Assembly: GCA_031272415.1 (NCBI GenBank)
Contig: JAISTU010000221.1
Coordinates: 1-19,741, forward strand
Reading direction: 5' to 3'
Source: Bacteroidales bacterium
GTDB taxonomy: Bacteria > Bacteroidota > Bacteroidia > Bacteroidales > WCHB1-69
Length of the DNA: 19,741 nucleotides
The notes beneath the pieces are model-generated. The model was not told the DNA's origin and did no database searches. It worked only from the letters and a program-made list of their open reading frames with translations. Each line of letters opens with the position of its first letter. Position 1 is the stretch's first letter. A program made the position numbers and the translations under genes. Shown one piece after another: positions 8,301 through 15,642 of this stretch.

Positions 8301-10019
8301 GAATGTCTTGATATTCCGCTTATTACATATACTTTGACCGATAATCGTGCCACTGCTACTTTATTAAAAACTCCGCAACATCCTAATGATACGGCAATTA
8401 TTATGGTAGTGGCTCAAAATCAAACAGATACGAATTATTACACCATTATTTTCAATAGATTGTTGTCCGCCAACACGCATTTGACTGTTTTACAATACAA
8501 TGGAGAAAATGTGTTTGCATTTCATCCTGATACATTGAATTATACGGTAATTTTGGCTTGGGATGAGGCACAAATTCCGAGCGTCAGTGCGTCTGCACAA
8601 TGGAATGCAGCCTCTGTGCAATTGACACAACCGACAATGATTTATGGCTCTGCATTGGTAAGAGTGGTGGCAGAGGACGGCATTCATTTTGCCAATTATT
8701 CGATTACCTTTTTGCGTGCCGGCAATGCGTCTTTGCACCAATTAGGCTACACTTTTGAGGGCAATTCTTACTCTGTTACCGATTTTGATTCTGCCAGCGC
8801 ATTTTATGAAATTCATTTTCCAATAGGTACAACTGCCTTACCTACAATAGATTACGTACTCACAGACAGCCGAAGTACATCTGTTGTGAAAAATGTAACA
8901 CGCTTAGACGATACTGCAAAAGTGGAAATTACGGCATGGGATAATTCTTCACAAATGACTTATTATGTGCATTTTATACTTGATAAATCTACTGATGCCT
9001 CCCTTTTGGACTTGCGAATTGATGGCATTAGCGTTGACGGTTTTGAGCCGCAAATTTTGGCATACAGTGTTCAATATCCTTATGGTTATGTACAAATGCC
9101 TGTTGTTTCGGCAGTTGCGTCTCAAATAGATGCAAAAATTGAGTATCAACAAATTACACAATATCCTCAAACTGCTTACATTACGGTTTATGCAGGCGAT
9201 ACCAATTTCAAAACAATCTATTCCATTGATTTTTCAACCGATTTGGGAAATAATACTTATTTAGCCTCTATTTTGTTGGATAGCAATGAATTAGCAGGTT
9301 TTGACAAAAATATAACCCATTATGATGTTGAAATTCCGTATAATGGGGCAATGCCTTACGTTTTTGCGGTCGCCCAAGACAGCACAACGAGCGTAAATAT
9401 TATTCAGGCAAACCACCTTTTAGATACGGTATTTATTCAAACTCAATCACTTAACGGTAACCTGCGGACATATTGGCTGACATTTTATGAGGCATTTAAT
9501 ACCGATGCTAATTTGGCAATGATATATGTAGACGGCGACTCTTTGCCTAATTTTTCGCCTTCGACTGCAAATTATCCTGTTTTGCAATTGTCATCTGCCG
9601 CAAAAGGAGAGGTAACAGCCACAACAACCGATAGATACGCCACTTATCAGGTGATAGATACCATGCCCAATTTTCCCAAATCGGTGTGGATTGTCGTTAC
9701 CGCTGCCAACCAAACTACTACCAAAACATACAGGGTCAGATTAGATAAAACCAATTCAGTGGATAATATAAAATTAGGCAATCAAATTAACGTTTATCCC
9801 AATCCTGCGGACGATATTTTAACGATTGAATTGCCACAAAACATTGATAATCAATGCAATATAATTTTTTACAATGCAGAAGGTAAAATTATTGCAACAC
9901 AAGGTTTAACAAACATAAAAAACAGCATATCATTGCAAAAATGGGCAATAGGCACTTATTTTTACAGCATTATTATCGGCGATAAAACGGCTAAAAACGG
10001 AACAATTATTAAAAAATAA
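5364..10019 (+). CDS. Giant T9SS surface protein: PCMD-like domain, 14 cadherin-like repeats, sorting domain
   Basis: The 1551-residue product has a signal peptide (1-20, ending SAMA|QN). A PCMD-like beta domain follows (about 24-237, LPNGGMEQ to LWFDDIEFIY). Then come 14 tandem units of 78-98 residues (about 239-1462), each with a pattern such as F-x-x-D-T-x-x-Y-x-V near the start and V-T-A-E-D-x(6)-T-Y-x-V-x-F at the end, as in the Cadherin-like beta-sandwich family (PF12733). The end is a type A T9SS sorting domain (about 1470-1551, NVYPNPADD). It should be exported, moved across the outer membrane by T9SS and displayed or released as a long rod. From unit 5 on, long (90-91) and short (84-86) units alternate. 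The start ATG is the first of two in MMKN; the second would serve as well. Ligand unknown; binding or adhesion is inference. Confidence 0.9.
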   Translation: MMKNIRIILAVVFSTVSAMAQNVYQLPNGGMEQMDANGEPTHWSSFLTSNCTISVPLACSMAQTNKHAQDSPRPGSAGSFSLKIYSNSIMGVNANGMITTGRVNAGSTTASDPSNNTQTIRSNADFCQPFHGTPDSLYFWVKYSPVTGTSLARFNCYLHGNNDFRDPVDGTTTSLYCGRVNYDFGTTSGAWVQKKLPFIYDGGSTANYMLITTSTCNTPGGCDGSDNLWFDDIEFIYSAWLTDIRANGTTINNFTKGNFNYEIVFPRGANKFDTTLFPTITWTKEASDAGVHDTLIFNGNGIDSAIRVLTVTAEDGVTIKTYSVRYVIWKSPNYTLDSLSYQLGGTPYMATIPTQTPDSAIQHIYIGLPPGTALTPSITGTYLADTGARATFTQPTSPRDSIQIAVRAENGAIKTYKIHFYVILSDNAFLHAVYFDNVLYDEFDSTQYTYNVSLAPGTILPPNVTATPSWSGLVPLINQPLALPGTSTIVVTAENGATKTYTFHFTVGLSTNAKLQWLRYNGVSVPNFHADTLNYTVELRYGVNIANVTASLSSSLASLSIVQAVSIPGTATITVTAQDTNYKRIYTVHFLAGKSNVASLSSLQYILGNDTLGIPNFNPLLVNYHVALPSGTTQIPQLIANETDTNATLQYTQPLSPNDTGRVKVTAEDDITTQTYRVIFTVALSTNAELTQIEIDGQNLSTFVPSLLTYTIVLDSAEMPVVAVQTADTHAVVQIIYPQSIPGQIHIIVVAEDTNVKRTYRINLSLSSWNNPNLLDLGYSLGAVNYPIVNFHQDTLIYYVVLPSQTAVTPIVTYQTADMDAYVSITQPISPNGAAIIFVTSYDSTANKIYHVYFSVEISDNSALDSLFWDGFSVENFSPNTLQYNVDIPYNLPYPTVNAVAQSPAAQVFYSQAQYSHDSAVIMVLAEDLLHSTTYVIHFIRQLSPVNTLSALGYTLNGADSAIADFSPLIDEYIVDLKAECLDIPLITYTLTDNRATATLLKTPQHPNDTAIIMVVAQNQTDTNYYTIIFNRLLSANTHLTVLQYNGENVFAFHPDTLNYTVILAWDEAQIPSVSASAQWNAASVQLTQPTMIYGSALVRVVAEDGIHFANYSITFLRAGNASLHQLGYTFEGNSYSVTDFDSASAFYEIHFPIGTTALPTIDYVLTDSRSTSVVKNVTRLDDTAKVEITAWDNSSQMTYYVHFILDKSTDASLLDLRIDGISVDGFEPQILAYSVQYPYGYVQMPVVSAVASQIDAKIEYQQITQYPQTAYITVYAGDTNFKTIYSIDFSTDLGNNTYLASILLDSNELAGFDKNITHYDVEIPYNGAMPYVFAVAQDSTTSVNIIQANHLLDTVFIQTQSLNGNLRTYWLTFYEAFNTDANLAMIYVDGDSLPNFSPSTANYPVLQLSSAAKGEVTATTTDRYATYQVIDTMPNFPKSVWIVVTAANQTTTKTYRVRLDKTNSVDNIKLGNQINVYPNPADDILTIELPQNIDNQCNIIFYNAEGKIIATQGLTNIKNSISLQKWAIGTYFYSIIIGDKTAKNGTIIKK
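7164..9263 (+). repeat. Four copies of a ~175-residue A/B super-repeat inside the giant gene
   Basis: Units 5-12 (residues 601-1300) pair as long type A plus short type B. Type A units are 90, 90, 91 and 90 residues and tend to begin LxY(I/S/T)(L/F) and contain PNDT or a variant. Type B units are 84, 85, 84 and 86 residues and tend to begin with a shorter xxxDGxxVxxF or YNGExVxxF form and contain PxVxAxAQ. Each A+B pair is about 175 residues or 525 bases. This suggests growth by duplication of a two-domain block. DNA identity between pairs looks low, so the event is old. Confidence 0.65.
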
Positions 10020-10032
10020 AGAGAAAAAGCAG

Positions 10033-12636
10033 ATGAGAAGACAAAATTGGAAAGATTTATTAGCAAAAATTGTATATAAAAAAAGCAAAAATTGTATAGT
10101 TTTATTGCTCTTATTTGTGGCAATAACACAAATATCTGCCCAAACGTACACGCTCAAAGGCTGTGTAACGGATGATGCAGACAAAGGACCGCTGCCGGGG
10201 GCACATGTATTGATAGTTGGTGCAAATGCCACAGACGGCACCGCTTGCGACGATGACGGAAAATATGTTCTTACTTTCAAAAAACCGGAAGTTACCATAC
10301 GTTTTCAATCTTTGGGATATGTTTCGGTAGAAAAAAAAGTTGTTTTCAAAGGCACTCATACAATCACTTTGGATGTTGCCCTCAAATTAGATAAAAAATA
10401 TTTGACCAATGTAAACGTGCAAGCCAAACGTTATGAAATCACCAAAGACAACAGCGTGGCATCAATGGACTTTGTCGATGCGAAACATATTGAAAAACAG
10501 AATGTTACAAATTTAGAAAAGGCATTTGATGAGGTGAGCGGACTGGTGATTGTTAATGGAGAGCCACAAATGCGTGGCGGTAGTGGTTTTAGCAACGGAA
10601 TGGGCAGTAGAGTAATGATTATGATGGACGAAATGCCGGTGATGCGTGTAGATGCAGGACGCCCGACTTGGAATTTGATACCTATGGAAAATGTAGACCA
10701 AATTGAGGTCTTAAAAGGCTCAGCATCAGTATTATACGGCTCGGCTGCCATTACAGGCGCTATCAATGTACGCACCGCTTACCCAAAAGGAAAACCGGAA
10801 TACAAAGTCTCTGTTTATAATGGTTTTTACAGTCGCCCCAAAGCCGATTACAGGTGCAGTTGGACAAAAGATGAAACCCCAATGACACAAGGGGCAAGCA
10901 TTACTCATTCCCGCAAAATCAAAAAGTTAGACCTCGTTTTGAGTGCCGAATTTGCCCACGATGACGGCTTTGTTGGACAAGAAATGTCTATCGACTCCAC
11001 CAATATGTTTCCCGAACTTTACAAGCCTTTGGACAAAGAAAAAAGAGCCAGATTTAACTTCGGAACTCGCTACAATTTCAGAGAAGGCGTAACAGCAGGC
11101 TTAAATGGCAACTTTTTATGGTCAAAAAATACAATGACCCATTTTTGGTTAAACGCAGACAGCGGCATGTACAGAACTTACCCTAATTCATTGACAGAAA
11201 TGCGGGATTTAATGTTCTTCCTTGACCCATTTTTTAAATATTATACCAAAAAAGAAGGCTCACACACCATTAAAGGGCGGTTTATGTATTCCGACAATTG
11301 GGCAACAAACGAACAAGACAGCAAATCACAAATGTATTATGTTGATTATCAATTTGCTAAGAAATTTCAAAAAGCGGGCAATTTACAACTTTTTGTAGGT
11401 GCAACAGGGCAACTTGGACGCTCGGAGGGCAATGTATTTTCGGGGGTGAGCATATTGGATACACTTTCAGAGCCAAGTCCGAAATATGCTGTCAATGGGG
11501 CGATTTATGTGCAATTGGAAAAGAAATTTCTCAAAAAACAAAACCTTACTTTGTTGGCAGGCGGCAGATTTGAATATTTTAGAATTTTTGAAACAGAAGG
11601 TTTAAATGATACCACTGTTGCCAATCAATACACGGATTACAGACCCGTATTCAGAGCGGGGATTAATTACTTGATTCCCATGTCTTACACTGCATTCAGA
11701 GCCTCTTTTGGACAGGGCTATAGAACGCCCACAATAGGCGAAAGATATATTACGCTTAAAGTGGGAAATTATGGCTTTTATCCTAACCCTGATTTGGTTG
11801 CCGAAACAAGTTGGAATGTAGAACTGGGCATCAATCAGAAATATAAATTGTTGGGCATTGTAGGCATGTTTGACGTGGCAGGATATTATCAAAGATATGA
11901 TAATTATGTGGAATTTTTTATGGGTCCATGGCTGACGGCAGAACAAGAGCCTGTTGCAGCCAAAAGATATGGATTTAAAAACTTTAATACAGGTCCGGCA
12001 CAAATTGCGGGTATAGACGCTTCCCTGATGGGACAAGGCAATTGGTTTAATGATGATTTAAAATTTAATTACTTTTTTGCCTACTCGTTCACACAGCCGA
12101 CTGTTATGGACACAGATTTTATATTTGTAACCACAGCCACAATGGATTATGATTATACAAATACCTCTTCCGACCCCGAAAATTTGATGATGAAATATAG
12201 AATTGAGCATGTATTTAAAGGCGATATTGGCATTACATTGTTTGATATTTTTTCAGTCGGCGGTTCGGTACAATATTATTCTTTGATGAAAAATGTAGAT
12301 AAATTTTTCTATCTTTTAGACCGTTTTAATCCTGATGCACCGCGATGGGTGAGAGAATCTAAGGCTGCATTTCCATTTGACCATTTAAAAGAATATCAAG
12401 AAACACACGACAGAGGCACGTGGGTATTTGGTTTAAATGCCAGCGTGGAGGTATATAATATCAAATTGACAGTATTGGTGGAAAATTTGTTTAACAAAGA
12501 ATATTCTTTGCGTCCTATGGCGCCCGAAGCACCCAGATTGACCACTGTAAGGCTCTCTTATAAATTCAAAGAAGGTGAGCCGTTTTTCCCAAAAGGAAAA
12601 TATAAAAGAAATAAAGATAAATTAGTAAATAATTAA
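10033..12636 (+). CDS. TonB-dependent outer-membrane receptor
   Basis: TonB-dependent receptors import scarce ligands (metal chelates, cobalamin, glycans) through the outer membrane using energy from TonB-ExbBD. This 867-residue protein has a signal peptide with a long basic front (to about residue 36, QISA|Q), a CarboxypepD_reg-like domain (about 38-117, with PLPGAHVLIVGANATDGT and FQSLGYVSVEK), a plug domain (about 135-250, with QMRGGSGFSNGMGSRV and VLKGSASVLYGSAAITGAIN), and a beta barrel ending at VENLFNKEYS and RLTTVRLSYKF. About 22 mostly charged residues follow the last strand, which is unusual because most such proteins end with an aromatic residue there. It starts 13 bases after the giant protein. 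No SusD gene is next to it, which argues against a standard polysaccharide utilisation locus. Barrel and plug look more like the CirA/BtuB group, but ligand is unknown. Confidence 0.95.
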   Translation: MRRQNWKDLLAKIVYKKSKNCIVLLLLFVAITQISAQTYTLKGCVTDDADKGPLPGAHVLIVGANATDGTACDDDGKYVLTFKKPEVTIRFQSLGYVSVEKKVVFKGTHTITLDVALKLDKKYLTNVNVQAKRYEITKDNSVASMDFVDAKHIEKQNVTNLEKAFDEVSGLVIVNGEPQMRGGSGFSNGMGSRVMIMMDEMPVMRVDAGRPTWNLIPMENVDQIEVLKGSASVLYGSAAITGAINVRTAYPKGKPEYKVSVYNGFYSRPKADYRCSWTKDETPMTQGASITHSRKIKKLDLVLSAEFAHDDGFVGQEMSIDSTNMFPELYKPLDKEKRARFNFGTRYNFREGVTAGLNGNFLWSKNTMTHFWLNADSGMYRTYPNSLTEMRDLMFFLDPFFKYYTKKEGSHTIKGRFMYSDNWATNEQDSKSQMYYVDYQFAKKFQKAGNLQLFVGATGQLGRSEGNVFSGVSILDTLSEPSPKYAVNGAIYVQLEKKFLKKQNLTLLAGGRFEYFRIFETEGLNDTTVANQYTDYRPVFRAGINYLIPMSYTAFRASFGQGYRTPTIGERYITLKVGNYGFYPNPDLVAETSWNVELGINQKYKLLGIVGMFDVAGYYQRYDNYVEFFMGPWLTAEQEPVAAKRYGFKNFNTGPAQIAGIDASLMGQGNWFNDDLKFNYFFAYSFTQPTVMDTDFIFVTTATMDYDYTNTSSDPENLMMKYRIEHVFKGDIGITLFDIFSVGGSVQYYSLMKNVDKFFYLLDRFNPDAPRWVRESKAAFPFDHLKEYQETHDRGTWVFGLNASVEVYNIKLTVLVENLFNKEYSLRPMAPEAPRLTTVRLSYKFKEGEPFFPKGKYKRNKDKLVNN

Positions 12637-12672
12637 AAAATAAATATATCATTAAATAAAAATTTAGCAATA

Positions 12673-13638
12673 ATGAAAAGATTAGCATTTTTAGTAGCAA
12701 TGACAGCAGGTATTTGTAGCCTGCAAGCACAGACAGCCTTCCCTGACGGAGGTTTTGAAAGCAATTGGCAACTGTTCCCATGTGAGACACGCCCGGGCGG
12801 TTCTTCTTATTGGGATTTTCCAACAGGTAGTTTTATCACTACATTAAATGTCCTTTACGACATGGATGCCTCTACCGGTATAGCCGATTTGACCGCATTC
12901 AGAGAAGAAACGGATATTTATAGCGGAAATTATGCCTTAAAATTAGAATCACATCCGATGACATTAGGCGGTAATACCATCTTTCTACCCGGAGTGGCAG
13001 CAACATTTACCATTGATATTGGCGACGTTAGTTGCGTTTTAGGGAGACCTTTTACCAGCAACCCTGTTGCATTAAAAGGTTTTAAGAAGGCATTGCCTGT
13101 TAATGGCGATTCGGCAGCGATTGAAATTTGGGTGCAAAAAGCAGGTGTTGTATTAGGTGGCGGGAAAAAAGTTTATACATCTGTTGACGCAGATTATGAA
13201 GAATTTAATATTCCGCTTATTTACTTAGAGCCTATTAACACAACACCCGACACAATTGTTGTTATCTTCACTGCCAGCGGTAATTACGACTTCACTGACA
13301 TCAACACCTTACAAGACTGTCAAGGACAAGAAAACAGTACGCTTTATGTTGATGAAGTATCTTTTGAGTACAGCAACGGCGTGGTTGAATTTTTAGACCC
13401 CGAAGTGAAAGTAAATTTTTACCCCAATCCTGCCAAAGACCAAATCAACATTTCAGTTGATAACAATCTCACAGCAAAGGTAATGATTTATGACTATCTT
13501 GCCCGTCCGATAGGAGAAACAACTCTCTCTAACGGCAAAGCCAATCTTAATGTAACCTCCTATCCATCAGGAAGTTACATTATCAACGTGCTTGACAACG
13601 GAAAAGTTATCACCAGCGGAAGATTTGTAAAAGAATAA
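12673..13638 (+). CDS. T9SS-sorted PCMD-like surface protein
   Basis: The 321-residue product has a signal peptide (1-19, SLQA|Q), a domain of about 215 residues resembling PCMD (PF13201, putative carbohydrate metabolism domain), and a T9SS type A sorting domain (about 245-321, VNFYPNPAKD). Domain signatures in order: FPDGGFESNW, YWDFPTGSF, YSGNYALKLES (83-93), LGRPFTSNPVALKGFKKALP (123-142), DSAAIEIWVQ and LYVDEVSFEY (224-233). The N-terminal domain of the giant protein has the same order (LPNGGMEQ, SGSFSLKIYS-like, LWFDDIEFIY). DUF4465, found in surface proteins paired with cobalamin receptors, is a similar beta-sandwich and an alternative label. The gene follows the receptor by 36 bases and is closed by a strong terminator. 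A surface role with the receptor is inferred from position. Confidence 0.85.
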   Translation: MKRLAFLVAMTAGICSLQAQTAFPDGGFESNWQLFPCETRPGGSSYWDFPTGSFITTLNVLYDMDASTGIADLTAFREETDIYSGNYALKLESHPMTLGGNTIFLPGVAATFTIDIGDVSCVLGRPFTSNPVALKGFKKALPVNGDSAAIEIWVQKAGVVLGGGKKVYTSVDADYEEFNIPLIYLEPINTTPDTIVVIFTASGNYDFTDINTLQDCQGQENSTLYVDEVSFEYSNGVVEFLDPEVKVNFYPNPAKDQINISVDNNLTAKVMIYDYLARPIGETTLSNGKANLNVTSYPSGSYIINVLDNGKVITSGRFVKE

Positions 13639-13650
13639 TCTCTTTTAGTT

Positions 13651-13720
13651 AAAAGTTGAAAGTGATTTGGTTAATGCCTTCAACAAACGAAAAGGCAAAA
13701 AATCACTTTCAACTTTTTTT
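13651..13720 (+). terminator. Rho-independent terminator of the T9SS / TonB cassette
   Basis: A perfect 17-bp stem is formed by 13651-13667 (AAAAGTTGAAAGTGATT) and 13701-13717, followed by T residues. A smaller inner stem, TGCCTT with AAGGCA, sits in the loop. It begins 13 bases after the stop of the 12673 gene. Because the stem starts with an A run, it could also work in reverse for transcripts arriving from the right. Confidence 0.9.
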
Positions 13721-13767
13721 GTATGAACTTTGATTTTCATTCCAGAGTGTAGTGTGCAGAGTGTAGA

Positions 13768-13795
13768 GTAGAGACGTGGCATGCCACGTCTTTAC
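13768..13795. repeat. 28-bp inverted repeat with a 20-bp perfect palindrome
   Basis: AGACGTGGCATGCCACGTCT (13772-13791) reads the same on both strands. The symmetry extends to 28 bases with one mismatched pair. Close versions of this GTAGAGACGTGGC palindrome are, from general knowledge, dispersed between genes in Bacteroidota and cyanobacteria. The recA terminator hairpin at 839-867 has similar arms. Confidence 0.75.
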
Positions 13796-13802
13796 ATTCA
13801 TA

Positions 13803-13850
13803 AAATAATCCTGCTAATCATATGAATCTTATGAAAATCGTTGTTCAGAC
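13803..13850. repeat. Half copy of GTCTGAAC palindromic repeat (copy D)
   Basis: AAATAATCCTGCTAATCATA followed by the right arm ending CGTTGTTCAGAC matches the right part of copy C. The left arm is missing, and the TGTAGAG and palindrome modules occupy its place. Confidence 0.65.
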
Positions 13851-13961
13851 AAGAGAATTTTGTCCAATTTTAGAGCGTTTTGGTGCGAAAATACAAAAAT
13901 AAGGGCAATGGTGAGGACGTTATTTTTTTGGCTACTAAGGGCGCTTTAATAAATAAGAATT

Positions 13962-14124
13962 TCCGACTTCGACGGTCTTGTCATTTTGAAAAAAAATTAA
14001 CTACTTGATTATCAGTATTTTATATTTTTCAGAAACAGATTTTCGAAATGTAGTGCCTCCCCCCCTGCTAAATCGTAACGTGTTGATACTCTTTTGTTTA
14101 CAAATCGAAACCGTCAAAGTCGGG
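13962..14124. repeat. MITE-like element, copy 2
   Basis: This 163-base copy of the element at 610-769 has the same orientation. The left end CCGACTTCGACGGT and right end ACCGTCAAAGTCGG are inverted repeats. It is flanked by ATAAGAATT (13953-13961) and ATAAGAGTT (14125-14133), which agree at 8 of 9 bases and could be a target-site duplication. Its C tract is longer than in copy 1. No coding potential is visible. Confidence 0.7.
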
Positions 14125-14235
14125 ATAAGAGTTGAGAGTTGAGAATTGCGTTTTATTTTCATTCAACGCAAGATGCCGTTGTTACAAATTCACTTGTTAA
14201 AAAAGTGCTGTTAAAATTTGAAAAAAATACATTTT

Positions 14236-15642
14236 TTAAAACAAATTTTTGTAATGCAAATAGAGAGTATAGACTTCTTTTGAATACTTAACAGATTGAT
14301 TACCACGGTATAAACCACATTTTAGGCGGACTTTATAGGTGTGTTTAATGTCGGCAAGGTGTAACATTGATTTTTCAACTTCTGACCATTGTCGATAGTT
14401 GTTGCCTTCTGCTTTGGTGAGCCGTATAGCATCCTCCACGTGGCAAGCCCCGGCATTGTATGCTGTTAAAATAAACTTTTCAATATCGGCACTGTCAACT
14501 CCCATTTTGAGAAATTTATCTTTGAGAATTTTAAGGTATTTACAGCCTGTTTTAACTTGATTATCAATGGAATTAAAGTTTTTCATTCCTAAATGTTGAG
14601 CCGTTGAGGGTAAAAATTGCATCAGTCCAAATGCATCATATTTTCCCAAAGCGTGCGGATTGAAAGCCGATTCTCTGCACGCAATCGCTACTGCTAATCG
14701 CCAATCGATGCCATATTGTTGCCCATACCGTTTAAATAAATCATCATAAGGCGAAATGTAACCGTTGGGGATTTTCCGCGAATTTCGGCTCAATCGCTTG
14801 CTATTGCTGCCTCCGGCGGTGTAATATTCTTTGAGCAAATATCCGTATTGAGGTTTGCTTTTTAATTTTCCTAATGCATTGTTAATCACTTTTAAAAGAG
14901 TTTTATTCCCCTGGCTGACCGCCCAACAAAAGGGCAATTCTTCGCTCAATTCCACACTATAATCCAAAGTAGGGTAAAGCGAAGAACAGGTGAGCATGAT
15001 TTTTTTATCTAAAATAGTTACAACAGATTGATTTTCAGATATATAATTTAAATAATCAATCACAGATGCCGATGGTGAAGTTTGCAAATCCAACACCATA
15101 TTGGTTTTGGACATCAACCACAATGCTTGCTCATAATAGGCTGATAATTGTGGCACTTTAATTGAAAATGAAGAATCTTTTATCGGCTGAACACTCTGTA
15201 AATTGTTGTTTAACAATAGATTATCTTTATTTTGCACCAAAACATAAGAAGAAAAAGAAACCGGTGTTGTGAGGTCTAAAAAAACTTCACTTTGTGCATC
15301 ATTTCCCAAATCCATCGCCAAAAGGTCTATTTCTCCGCTCAGTAAAGAATAAAAAGCATCCCAATAAGTTGGAAATGCGAGATATTTTATTTCTAAATTG
15401 AGCATATTTGCCACATTTTCAGCCATTTTGTAATGAAATCCGTACACTTTTCCGTTAATTAAGTGATAATCAATGCCATTCTGTAAAACACCTACACTAA
15501 TTTCGCCTTTTCCTTGGATGGTTTTCCAATCATTGAACGCAGGGGGTGGCTTTTGCAAAGGCTTATTGAGCAACAAAAACACACAAAATGCCGCAGGTAG
15601 CAGCGCAAACAAAAACGAACGTAAATATTGTTTTGATTTCAT
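14236..15642 (-). CDS. mltF: MltF-like membrane-bound lytic murein transglycosylase
   Basis: MltF enzymes cut the glycan strands of peptidoglycan, leaving 1,6-anhydromuramic ends. The 468-residue protein has an N-terminal membrane segment (about 8-25). A solute-binding-protein-like (SBP_bac_3) domain follows (about 45-275, with KGEISVGVLQNGIDY and LLSGEIDLLAMDLG). The catalytic lysozyme-like SLT domain is at about 297-415. In it, ACRESAFNPHALGKYDAFGL gives the catalytic Glu324 in the RES motif, then MQFLPSTAQ and AYNAG follow. The two-domain order is that of MltF. The segment before Cys20 (AAF) is not a good lipobox, so membrane anchoring is by the hydrophobic segment. Its ATG overlaps the TGA of the FG-GAP gene (ATGA at 15639-15642), so translation is probably coupled. 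Confidence 0.93.
   Translation of the reverse strand: MKSKQYLRSFLFALLPAAFCVFLLLNKPLQKPPPAFNDWKTIQGKGEISVGVLQNGIDYHLINGKVYGFHYKMAENVANMLNLEIKYLAFPTYWDAFYSLLSGEIDLLAMDLGNDAQSEVFLDLTTPVSFSSYVLVQNKDNLLLNNNLQSVQPIKDSSFSIKVPQLSAYYEQALWLMSKTNMVLDLQTSPSASVIDYLNYISENQSVVTILDKKIMLTCSSLYPTLDYSVELSEELPFCWAVSQGNKTLLKVINNALGKLKSKPQYGYLLKEYYTAGGSNSKRLSRNSRKIPNGYISPYDDLFKRYGQQYGIDWRLAVAIACRESAFNPHALGKYDAFGLMQFLPSTAQHLGMKNFNSIDNQVKTGCKYLKILKDKFLKMGVDSADIEKFILTAYNAGACHVEDAIRLTKAEGNNYRQWSEVEKSMLHLADIKHTYKVRLKCGLYRGNQSVKYSKEVYTLYLHYKNLF

Larger units (their letters stand above)
13639..14235. other. Intergenic region between convergent operons, rich in repeats
   Basis: This 597-base non-coding stretch holds, in order, a rho-independent terminator (13651-13720), a degenerate TGTAGAG repeat (13744-13770), a 20-bp palindrome within a 28-bp inverted repeat (13768-13795), a half palindromic repeat (13803-13850), an ATTTTGTCCAATTTTAGA segment that also occurs inverted near 18037-18060, MITE-like copy 2 (13962-14124), and a GTTGAGA tandem (14129-14146). 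The stretch 13880-13960 and the last 90 bases show nothing I recognise. Confidence 0.7.

Noticed and set aside
10033..12636. A SusCD-type polysaccharide utilisation locus
   Set aside because: No SusD, glycoside hydrolase or sugar-sensing regulator lies nearby; the receptor is flanked by T9SS proteins.
13639..14235. A small gene in the gap after the terminator
   Set aside because: Frames are short and interrupted, with no plausible ribosome-binding site or recognisable product, and repeats explain most of the DNA.
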